Source of the DNA: Lachnospiraceae bacterium
Lineage (GTDB): Bacteria > Bacillota > Clostridia > Lachnospirales > Lachnospiraceae
Length of the DNA: 7,773 nt
Assembly (NCBI GenBank): GCA_900771955.1
Contig: CAAGPW010000172.1
Location: 1-7,773, forward strand
Direction: 5' to 3'
The translations under genes were made by a program, and so were the position numbers. The notes beneath the pieces are model-generated. The model did no database searches. It had not been told where the DNA came from and was given only the letters and a program-made list of their open reading frames with translations. Positions within the stretch are counted from its first letter, which is position 1. The number at the start of each line of letters is the position of its first letter. This document shows, piece by piece, positions 1 to 5,253 of this stretch.

Positions 1-2
1 CG

Positions 3-98
3 GAGAAAGCTACAGTCATCAAGTCCAAAGGTGAAATTGAACAGTATCCTGACTGGGACGAAGAAGATGAATGGGGGAATGTAATCCAATATGTTTAA
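3..98 (+). CDS. C-terminal end of an unidentified protein (5' end outside window)
   Basis: An open frame enters from the left edge and stops at TAA 96-98. It encodes about 31 residues, ending in an acidic, tryptophan-containing tail (IEQYPDWDEEDEWGNV) and then IQYV. No start codon with a ribosome site is seen inside the window, so this is read as the end of a longer gene. I do not recognise the family from so short a tail. The 121-nt gap to the next gene holds that gene's own promoter and repeats, so the two are probably not one operon. No convincing terminator is visible right after the stop. Confidence 0.55.
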   Translation, partial: EKATVIKSKGEIEQYPDWDEEDEWGNVIQYV

Positions 99-110
99 AC
101 GCGAAAAAAC

Positions 111-161
111 GGAATGAAATCCGGAAAACTCTATATGACAAAATAAAATGGAATGAAATCC
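111..161 (+). repeat. Two direct copies of GGAATGAAATCC upstream of the ATPase promoter
   Basis: The 12-mer GGAATGAAATCC occurs at 111-122 and again at 150-161, start to start 39 bp, with similar flanks (an A-rich stretch before and G/GAAAA after). Each copy has weak dyad symmetry at its ends (CGGA...TCCG in the first). The second copy ends 9 bp before the -35 box. Their position suggests a binding site for a regulator of the downstream ATPase gene; that role is inferred. Confidence 0.7.
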
Positions 162-170
162 GAAAATTCA

Positions 171-199
171 TTGATAATTCCGAGGAAACAGAGTATACT
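171..199 (+). promoter_or_regulatory. Sigma-A type promoter of the DUF4143 ATPase gene
   Basis: TTGATA (171-176) and TATACT (194-199) are separated by exactly 17 bp, one mismatch each from the -35 and -10 consensus. Initiation would fall near 206, giving a very short leader with the GGAGG ribosome site at 208-212 and ATG at 220. Confidence 0.75.
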
Positions 200-219
200 G
201 TAATCACGGAGGTGGTAAG

Positions 220-1440
220 ATGAAAAGGCTTGAACGACCGGATTATCTTAACTGGCTTATTAGCCATAAAGATGAGCAGATCATCAAGGTGGTTACAGGT
301 GTAAGACGCTGTGGAAAATCCACGATCTTTGAAATTTACAGAGACTATTTATTGGCGCATGGGGTTTTGCCCGAGCAGATCATCGCACTGAACTTTGAGG
401 ACTTGGACTATGAGGAACTGACGGATTATAAATTGCTGTACAAATATGTGAAAGAGCGACTCTGTGCGGATAAGATGAACTACATCTTTCTCGATGAAAT
501 TCAGCATGTAGAGTCGTATCAGAAAGCAGTAGATAGCTTGTTCCTTAAGGAAAATTGTGATGTGTATATCACAGGTTCTAATGCCTACTTTATGTCCGGG
601 GAACTTGCAACACTTCTGACGGGGAGGTATGTGGAACTTTCCATGATGCCGCTTTCATTCTCGGAGTTTTGCGAGGGTCTGGACGAACAGAGACAGGGTT
701 TGTCTTTTGCTGAGAAGCTTACGCAGTATATGGAAACCGGTTCATTTCCGTATGTGTTGAAATACGGGTACGGATCGGATCAGGCAAAAGAGTATATGGA
801 TGGTATCTATCATACGATTTTGCTGAATGATGTTGTAAAGCGTCAAAAAATATCCGATGTGAATATGCTCGAATCTGTGACGAGGTATCTGATGCATAAT
901 ATCGGAAACCGGACCACACCGACAACGATAGCGAACACGATGGTCTCTAAGGGACGTAAAATCGATCCTAAAACAGTAGACCGATATCTGCGGGGACTGA
1001 CAGACAGCTTGCTGTTTTACGAAGCCAGACGATACAATATCAAGGGAAAAGAACTGCTTGGTTCCATCAGCAAGTATTATGTCTGTGATGTCGCCATGAG
1101 AAATATGCTTGTCAGAGGAAAGAATACAGACATCGGACATATCCTTGAAAACCTAGTTTATCTGGAGCTTCGTCGCCGTGGCTTTGAGGTCTATGTCGGC
1201 CAGTATGGTACGGACGGTGAGGTTGACTTTGTGGCTATTAAGGATGGACACCCTGAATACTATCAGGTCGCTCAGACAACACTTGAGGACTCGGTGTTGC
1301 AGAGAGAGTTGGCACCGCTGAGAAAGATTCAGGATAATTTTCCAAAGTATCTTATAACGCTTGATGAGATTTTTGGAGAGATGAATTATGAGGGCATTCA
1401 AAAGAAAAATGCTTTGAAGTGGATGCTGGGTCAGGAATAA
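220..1440 (+). CDS. AAA+ ATPase with C-terminal DUF4143 domain
   Basis: The 406-residue protein has an N-terminal AAA+ core with Walker A GVRRCGKST (27-35), Walker B YIFLDEIQ (88-95), a sensor-type ITGSNA (117-122) and TGRY (134-137). A winged-helix-like segment (about 213-275) follows, then a C-terminal DUF4143 region. This layout is typical of the widespread ATP-binding DUF4143 family, whose cellular role is poorly known; DNA processing, defence and mobile-element links have been suggested. DUF4143 resembles a PD-(D/E)xK nuclease fold. Here EVDFV (334-338) supplies the first acid, but the expected ExK is QVA (349-351), so nuclease activity is doubtful. The start at 220 is supported by GGAGG at 208-212. 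The gene has its own promoter and terminator and therefore stands alone. Family call is firm; function is unknown. Confidence 0.93.
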   Translation: MKRLERPDYLNWLISHKDEQIIKVVTGVRRCGKSTIFEIYRDYLLAHGVLPEQIIALNFEDLDYEELTDYKLLYKYVKERLCADKMNYIFLDEIQHVESYQKAVDSLFLKENCDVYITGSNAYFMSGELATLLTGRYVELSMMPLSFSEFCEGLDEQRQGLSFAEKLTQYMETGSFPYVLKYGYGSDQAKEYMDGIYHTILLNDVVKRQKISDVNMLESVTRYLMHNIGNRTTPTTIANTMVSKGRKIDPKTVDRYLRGLTDSLLFYEARRYNIKGKELLGSISKYYVCDVAMRNMLVRGKNTDIGHILENLVYLELRRRGFEVYVGQYGTDGEVDFVAIKDGHPEYYQVAQTTLEDSVLQRELAPLRKIQDNFPKYLITLDEIFGEMNYEGIQKKNALKWMLGQE

Positions 1441-1455
1441 AACAAATTTGAAGAG

Positions 1456-1487
1456 AGCATCTTGGAGAAATCCAGGGTGCTTTTTTT
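1456..1487 (+). terminator. Intrinsic terminator of the DUF4143 ATPase gene
   Basis: AGCATCTTGGA (1456-1466) pairs with TCCAGGGTGCT (1471-1481) through 11 pairs, two of them G-U, around a GAAA tetraloop. A run of seven T (1481-1487) follows. It begins 15 nt after the stop codon. Confidence 0.9.
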
Positions 1488-1519
1488 CATGCCAATTTTT
1501 AAGGAGTAGCAGATGGAGC

Positions 1520-1820
1520 GTAAACGCACCATAGCCAGTACTTTGACAATCTTAAGCCGCTTTCGCGGCCTGTCGTAAATTTTATTTTCGAATGTTTTCC
1601 GGCAGTGCCGGTGACCAGGGGAGCAGTTCTTCCAAAAAGCTGCGGTCTGTGTCCTCCATGTGTTCCGGAATCACGGTCAGCAAATGCTCAAAGTATTCGT
1701 AGGGCTTCAGGTTATTGGCCTTTGCGGTCTCTGCTATACTGTAGATTACAGCAGATGTCTTGGCTCCGTTTATGGTATCAATGACTTCCCGGTTCTTCTT
1801 GCAGATACAATAAAAACCTT
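1520..1820 (-). mobile_element. Remnant of an IS66-family element (one end only)
   Basis: The segment holds the last part of an IS66-type transposase gene on the minus strand followed, in that gene's direction, by about 60 nt of non-coding DNA. That stretch ends at GTAAACGCACCATAGCC (plus strand from 1520), which resembles the GTAA-starting terminal repeats of IS66 elements. The other end and most of the element are missing; the inner boundary lies somewhere between about 1815 and 1832. The hairpin GCCGC-TTTC-GCGGC (1556-1569) lies between the transposase stop and the end. No target duplication can be checked with only one end present. The terminal repeat call rests on memory of the family and is weaker than the coding match. 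Confidence 0.6.
1582..1815 (-). pseudogene. IS66-family transposase, C-terminal fragment
   Basis: About 78 residues read on the minus strand match the C-terminal domain of IS66 TnpC-type transposases: GAKTSAVIYSIAETAKANN, then KPYEYFEHLLT, then EELLPWSPALPENIRK, and a stop at 1582-1584. Complete family members are roughly 450-550 residues, so the catalytic DDE core is gone. The only upstream ATG in frame (1831-1833) lies in or beyond the junction and has no sensible ribosome site, so this is not an expressed gene in its own right. One residue departs from the usual GKKNW: it reads KKNR. Confidence 0.85.
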
Positions 1821-1825
1821 GCGCA

Positions 1826-2098
1826 AAAATCAATTATCCGCAAGATACCTATGAGGAGATCAAAAGAATTCCTGGCCTGCCGTTTACATATGAGTTTAAG
1901 CTGAACCGGCGCGGGGAGAAAGGGAACGAGATTGTGGTGAGCAGGAAAGAGAAGACAATCACACGCAGTTCTGTGGAGAAAGCTCTGGCTGTGGTGATGG
2001 CTGCCGGGGATATACCAGTCAAGATGACCACACCCAAAGAACTAAATGTCTTCGGTGCATCTTACATGATCGATGTGGACGACAACACCTTCAAGTAA
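1826..2098 (+). pseudogene. 5'-truncated conserved small protein of unknown function
   Basis: This plus-strand frame is open from 1814 (after an in-frame TAA at 1811) to TAA at 2096-2098. It lacks any start codon with a ribosome site in its first half. The translated part begins around NYPQDTYEEIKRIPGLPFTYEF, continues through EIVVSRKEKTITRSSVEKAL and ends with NVFGASYMIDVDDNTFK. The KTITR-S/T-V and FGASY blocks recall small uncharacterised proteins of Clostridia, which I know only by pattern. It appears to have lost its start where the IS66 fragment joins it. The length of about 85-90 residues may be most of the original protein. The operators of the next gene begin only 16 nt after its stop. 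Confidence 0.6.
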
Positions 2099-2114
2099 GG
2101 ATCATAAGCCAAAT

Positions 2115-2181
2115 TGCCGATATCGGCAAGAAAAGATGAATTATTAACAAATAATATCTTGATTTCTTGCCGATAACGGCA
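2115..2181 (+). promoter_or_regulatory. Paired palindromic operators of the Fic gene
   Basis: TTGCCGATATCGGCAA (2114-2129) is a perfect 16-bp palindrome. A near copy, TTGCCGATAACGGCAT, sits at 2167-2182, 53 bp away (about five helical turns). The second copy fills the spacer between the -35 and -10 boxes, so a bound protein would block RNA polymerase. The two copies and the DNA between them form one large imperfect inverted repeat (2115-2181) with a central ATTATT-AACA-AATAAT (2140-2155). The start of transcription lies downstream of it, so it acts as DNA and not as an RNA hairpin. The binding protein is not identified; the HTH of the Fic protein itself is the obvious candidate. Confidence 0.8.
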
Positions 2182-2187
2182 TATACT
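2159..2187 (+). promoter_or_regulatory. Sigma-A type promoter of the Fic gene
   Basis: TTGATT (2159-2164) and TATACT (2182-2187) are 17 bp apart. Initiation would be near 2194, leaving a leader of about 50 nt before ATG 2243. The second palindromic operator lies between the two boxes. Confidence 0.75.
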
Positions 2188-2242
2188 AAGAGCAGAGAAT
2201 GCAAGCAGGCAGTTGCTGTGCAGCTCTTCACGGAGGTGGCTT

Positions 2243-3148
2243 ATGAAATATTTATCTGTAGCTGATACGGCGAAGAAATGGGGCGTATCGGAGAGAACAG
2301 TTCGCAACTATTGTGCCGAAGGACGAATTCCAGATGCTTTCCTGACCGGAAAGACTTGGAATGTTCCTGAAAATGCGGTCAAACCGGGTAGGACCAAAAA
2401 GCAGCAGAACGCGCCGAGAAACCTGCTCGAATTTCTGCGGGCTGAAAAGGCCAGCGGGATGAAAGGCGGGATTTATCATAAGGTACAGATTGACCTGACC
2501 TACAATTCCAACCACATCGAGGGAAGCCGCCTGACACACGACCAGACGCGATATATTTTTGAAACGAATACAATCGGCATCACTGACGATAGGGGCGGCA
2601 CGGTCAATGTGGATGATGTTGTTGAGACAGCCAACCATTTCCGCTGCATCGATATGGTGATCGACCAGGCAGACAAGCAAATCAGCGAGAGCTTTATCAA
2701 GGAGCTGCACAGGACGCTGAAGAATGGAACGAGTGATTCCAGAAAGAGCTGGTTTGCAGTCGGAGACTACAAGAAGCTGCCGAATGAAGTGGGCGGTATT
2801 GAAACCGCAGCCCCGGAAGAAGTGGCAGGGCGTATTCAAGAACTGTTGCGAAACTACAACAAGGACAAGAAGAAAACATTGGAGGACATCCTCGCCTTCC
2901 ATGTAGAGTTTGAATCCATCCATCCGTTTCAGAATGGCAATGGCCGTGTTGGCCGGCTCATCATGTTTAAGGAATGCCTGAGAAATGGCATCGTACCCTT
3001 TATCATTGACGAACAGCATAAGATGTTCTATTACAGAGGGCTGCATGAGTGGAAATCTGAGAAAGGGTATCTGACGGACACCTGTTTATCCGCTCAGGAT
3101 AAGTTTAAGGCAAGTCTGGACTACTTCCGGATTCCATACGAGGAATAG
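2243..3148 (+). CDS. Fic family protein with N-terminal helix-turn-helix
   Basis: I start this 301-residue protein at ATG 2243, six nt after GGAGG (2232-2236); a longer frame from TTG 2213 has no ribosome site. Residues about 3-45 (YLSVADTAKKWGVSERTVRN) look like a MerR/excisionase-type HTH. SNHIEG (89-94) fits the S/T-x-x-x-E-G/N autoinhibitory helix of Fic enzymes, placed before the core. The active-site motif is HPFQNGNGRVGR (227-238), with catalytic His227. Fic proteins transfer AMP or related groups from nucleotides to hydroxyl side chains of target proteins. Unusually, the metal-binding D/E of HxFx(D/E)GNGR is Asn231, which may weaken or change the chemistry. No antitoxin gene accompanies it, in line with an internal inhibitory helix. 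The protein may also repress its own promoter through the operators upstream. Confidence 0.93.
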   Translation: MKYLSVADTAKKWGVSERTVRNYCAEGRIPDAFLTGKTWNVPENAVKPGRTKKQQNAPRNLLEFLRAEKASGMKGGIYHKVQIDLTYNSNHIEGSRLTHDQTRYIFETNTIGITDDRGGTVNVDDVVETANHFRCIDMVIDQADKQISESFIKELHRTLKNGTSDSRKSWFAVGDYKKLPNEVGGIETAAPEEVAGRIQELLRNYNKDKKKTLEDILAFHVEFESIHPFQNGNGRVGRLIMFKECLRNGIVPFIIDEQHKMFYYRGLHEWKSEKGYLTDTCLSAQDKFKASLDYFRIPYEE

Positions 3149-3161
3149 TTTTTTTCGTTTC

Positions 3162-3198
3162 ATATGCCGCTCTTCTTTTTGATTAGCGGATATTTTTT
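3162..3198 (+). terminator. Probable terminator of the Fic gene
   Basis: ATAT-G-CCGCT (3162-3171) pairs with AGCGGATAT (3185-3193) with one bulged G and a 13-nt loop, followed by T-rich sequence (3193-3198). It lies 13 nt past the stop codon. The stem is modest, so efficiency is uncertain. Confidence 0.6.
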
Positions 3199-3211
3199 AG
3201 GCAAAGTGATG

Positions 3212-3244
3212 TGGAAGCTTTGTGTTGCAAAGCAGGAACTTCCA
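3212..3244. other. Nested hairpin in the gap between Fic and the second ATPase
   Basis: TGGAAG (3212-3217) pairs with CTTCCA (3239-3244), and inside it CTTTG (3218-3222) pairs with CAAAG (3228-3232) around TGTTG. Six nt (CAGGAA) are unpaired on one side only. No T-run follows. The remainder of the 3199-3325 gap shows no gene or other clear signal. Confidence 0.4.
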
Positions 3245-3325
3245 GAATAGGTCAGAGTGTTGTAAATTTCAAGTCAGCATTCTAAATTGACGCATGGGCT
3301 CTAAAGCTTGATATGGTTATTTTGC

Positions 3326-3354
3326 TTGACTTTGCAAGTTATCTGATTTATTAT
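3326..3354 (+). promoter_or_regulatory. Sigma-A type promoter of the DUF234 ATPase gene
   Basis: TTGACT (3326-3331) and TATTAT (3349-3354) are separated by 17 bp; an overlapping TATACT (3352-3357) would give a 20-bp spacer and is less likely. Initiation would fall around 3361, giving a 40-nt leader. Confidence 0.7.
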
Positions 3355-3386
3355 ACTCACAAGAAAGTAACTCACGAGTATAATAA
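3348..3386 (+). promoter_or_regulatory. Inverted-repeat operator over the -10 region of the DUF234 ATPase gene
   Basis: TTATTATACTC (3348-3358) and GAGTATAATAA (3376-3386) are perfect 11-bp inverted copies with 17 bp between them. The sequence between also repeats ACTCAC (from 3355 and 3370). The left arm contains the -10 box and the expected start of transcription lies in the loop. RNA would therefore carry only the right arm, which argues for a protein-binding site on DNA. The GGAGG ribosome site (3389-3393) follows directly. Confidence 0.75.
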
Positions 3387-3400
3387 TTGGAGGCGATTGG

Positions 3401-4798
3401 ATGAGCCGGTTTTATTGCCGAGAGGATGAACTTCGAAAGTTGAATAAGCGGTATGCGGGCGATAAGTTTGAGTGTATTGTCATCTATGGCAGGCGGCGTG
3501 TTGGCAAAACAGCACTGATTAATGAGTTCTGTAAGGATAAGCCGACTATTTTCTTTTCGGCATTGAATACGACAGGAAAGGAAAATCTGGAGGCTCTCTC
3601 AAAGGCGATTATGAACTTTGAACGACCCGATATGGAGTCTGCACCGGAGTTTAGGTCTTACGATGCTGCTCTGGAAGAACTGACAGCACTTTCCGAGGAA
3701 AAACGAATAGTTTTTGTTATTGATGAATATCCGTATCTTGCAAAAGCGAAGCCAGTCATTTCAGCAATGCTGCAGCACATTATTGACCACAAATGGACAG
3801 AGTCCAAGATGTATCTGATTCTTTGCGGTTCGTCCATGAGCTTTATGGAGAGTCAGGTACTTGGTAAAGAAAGTCCGCTGTATGGCAGACGAACCGGTCA
3901 GTTTAAGATTGAGCCGTTGGACTATAAAGAAACAGCGGTGTTTCATCCGAATTTGTCCGCAGAAGGCAATTCTCTGATTTATGGAATCACGGGAGGAGTT
4001 CCTCATTATATCAACAAACTGGATGTGAAGGACAGTGTGGATGACGCTTTGCTGGATAACTTCTTTGACCGTTCCAGCTATCTGTATGAGGAGCCGGGAA
4101 ATCTGTTAAAGCAGGAACTCCGTGAGCCGGCTATTTACAATGCAATCATTAAGGCGATTGCAGAGGGAGCCTCCCGAATGAACGATATCAAGATGAAAGT
4201 TGGTGAGGAGAATTCGGTCGTAGCGAAGTATCTGAAAACATTGATCGACCTTGGTATTGTGAAAAAAGAAACTCCGATTGCAGAAAAACCGGGCAAGAAA
4301 ACCATATATCTGTTAGTAGATAATTTCTTCCGGTTCTGGTATCGGTTTGTGCCAATCAACATGAGTGCCATTGACTCCGGTAGAATTGCAAAGATTTACC
4401 CCCAAGCTGTAAAACAGTATCTTTTGGATTACATGGGCCTGATTTTTGAAAAAATGTGTCAGGATTATCTGCTTTATTATTCGGACAGCCTTCCCATTGA
4501 ATTGAGCGAAGTCGGTCAGTGGTGGGGGACAGGTTCAAAGAAGAAAAAGCAGATACAGATAGACATTGTCGGAACACCTGTTGAAGGTAGGAGTTATATT
4601 ATTGGATCGTGTAAGTATAGGAATGAGAAGATCGGCGTGGATGAGCTCGATTTGCTCAGAGATCATGCATCAGTTTTCGGAAAAGGCAATGACTACCATT
4701 ATTATATCTTCTCTAAAGGCGGATTCACGGATGGACTTTTTCAGGCACAAGAGCGTAGTGAAGTTAAGCTGATAACGTTGGAAGACCTCTACAAGTAA
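3401..4798 (+). CDS. AAA+ ATPase of the ATPase_2/DUF234 type
   Basis: The 465-residue protein starts at ATG 3401, seven nt after GGAGG. Its N-terminal P-loop domain has Walker A GRRRVGKT (30-37), Walker B IVFVIDE (103-109), a sensor-like CGSS (142-145) and LYGRRTGQF near 160-168. A winged-helix-like region (about 242-300) links to the C-terminal DUF234 domain, recognisable by NFFRFWYRF, GQWWG, IDIV (387-390) and GSCKYRNE (402-409). DUF234 resembles PD-(D/E)xK nucleases; the first acid is Asp388, but the usual ECK reads SCK (403-405), so a catalytic acid seems missing. The family is common in archaea and anaerobes and its role is unsettled. The gene has its own promoter and inverted-repeat operator. 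No terminator follows; gene remnants begin at its stop codon. Family call is firm, function unknown. Confidence 0.92.
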   Translation: MSRFYCREDELRKLNKRYAGDKFECIVIYGRRRVGKTALINEFCKDKPTIFFSALNTTGKENLEALSKAIMNFERPDMESAPEFRSYDAALEELTALSEEKRIVFVIDEYPYLAKAKPVISAMLQHIIDHKWTESKMYLILCGSSMSFMESQVLGKESPLYGRRTGQFKIEPLDYKETAVFHPNLSAEGNSLIYGITGGVPHYINKLDVKDSVDDALLDNFFDRSSYLYEEPGNLLKQELREPAIYNAIIKAIAEGASRMNDIKMKVGEENSVVAKYLKTLIDLGIVKKETPIAEKPGKKTIYLLVDNFFRFWYRFVPINMSAIDSGRIAKIYPQAVKQYLLDYMGLIFEKMCQDYLLYYSDSLPIELSEVGQWWGTGSKKKKQIQIDIVGTPVEGRSYIIGSCKYRNEKIGVDELDLLRDHASVFGKGNDYHYYIFSKGGFTDGLFQAQERSEVKLITLEDLYK

Positions 4799-5005
4799 AC
4801 AAGGTGCTCTGCCATGATATGCTGGAGTGGATGTTGGAAAAATGTGTGGGAATGCCGGTAGATGTCCAGCAGCAGAAGGAATTTGATGGCAAGCCGGTGC
4901 GTCTGGATATGTATGCCAGGGACCGGAGGAGACCTGACCTGGAGGACGGGCGAAGCAGTGCGTAGGGCCAGAGAGAACGAATGGAGTATGGAAGTACGAG
5001 TGTCG
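4799..5005 (+). pseudogene. Rpn-type PD-(D/E)xK nuclease/transposase remnant, frameshifted and deleted
   Basis: Starting right at the ATPase stop codon, one frame reads NKVLCHDMLEWML, then GKPVRLDMYARD and PDLE before a stop at 4963-4965. This follows the Rpn family pattern NKELCHDMLE...VRLDVYxxD...YDLEMQ, which holds the nuclease Asp and Glu. The first 25-30 residues with the start codon are missing. After the DLE the match moves to the +1 frame, which reads GEAVRRARENEW (from 4949), similar to the C-terminal EAV..AREN..W segment of the family. Roughly the central and later two thirds seem deleted. Rpn proteins promote recombination and are often found as decayed copies. The identification rests on pattern memory; the exact end is uncertain. 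Confidence 0.6.
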
Positions 5006-5011
5006 GATAAT

Positions 5012-5122
5012 GTAAATGGAGACATTTCGTTGAATGAACAGAAGCAACTCATCGTTCAATATGCGCAGGAAAATGGCAGTGTTACAAGAAAAGAAGTAGA
5101 GGAGTTGCTAAATAAGCATTAA
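5012..5122 (+). pseudogene. C-terminal helix-turn-helix-like fragment of an unknown protein
   Basis: The same frame continues as VNGDISLNEQKQLIVQYA, then QENGSVTRKEVEELLNKH and stops at 5120-5122. The pattern of a helix, a GSVTRKEVEELL turn-helix and then nothing resembles the winged-helix tails of several ATP-binding or regulator proteins, which normally run on for a second helix and a wing. It has no start of its own and seems cut at both ends or fused to the Rpn remnant. The parent family cannot be named. Confidence 0.45.
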
Positions 5123-5179
5123 TGTTTGTAAATGAGAAAAAGTGATTCCTTCGTACAGTTGAAGTGAAAAAAAGAAAAT

Positions 5180-5218
5180 GCTACAATTTACATGAAGATG
5201 CAAATTGTGGCTTTTTTT
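5180..5218 (+). terminator. Strong intrinsic terminator upstream of the chemotaxis gene
   Basis: GCTACAATTTACAT (5180-5193) pairs with ATGCAAATTGTGGC (5198-5211) around GAAG, with one A-C mismatch and one G-U pair, followed by seven T (5212-5218). An A-rich stretch precedes the stem (5167-5178). It closes transcription from the ATPase and remnants before the next gene, only 35 nt ahead of the next ATG. Confidence 0.85.
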
Positions 5219-5253
5219 AATGATTTTAATAATGTAAAAATGGGAGGTTCTAC

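Noticed and set aside
1513..1578. A 21-codon frame with AAGGAG six nt before its ATG
   Set aside because: It runs across the presumed IS66 end and non-coding tail, reads as low-information sequence, and probably arises by chance.
2252..3046. A 264-codon open frame on the minus strand opposite the Fic gene
   Set aside because: It is a shadow of the Fic coding frame; the plus-strand protein has all family motifs and the minus frame shows none and has no ribosome site.
4670..5059. Minus-strand frames of 129 and 87 codons over the ATPase 3' end and the Rpn remnant
   Set aside because: They overlap the true ATPase frame, have cysteine/histidine/proline-rich chance composition and match no pattern I know.
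5205..5233. A promoter for the chemoreceptor gene, TTGTGG with AATAAT at 17 bp
   Set aside because: Both boxes are weak and the -35 candidate lies inside the terminator stem. No sigma-D type TAAA/GCCGATAA pair is present either, so the promoter of this gene remains unplaced.
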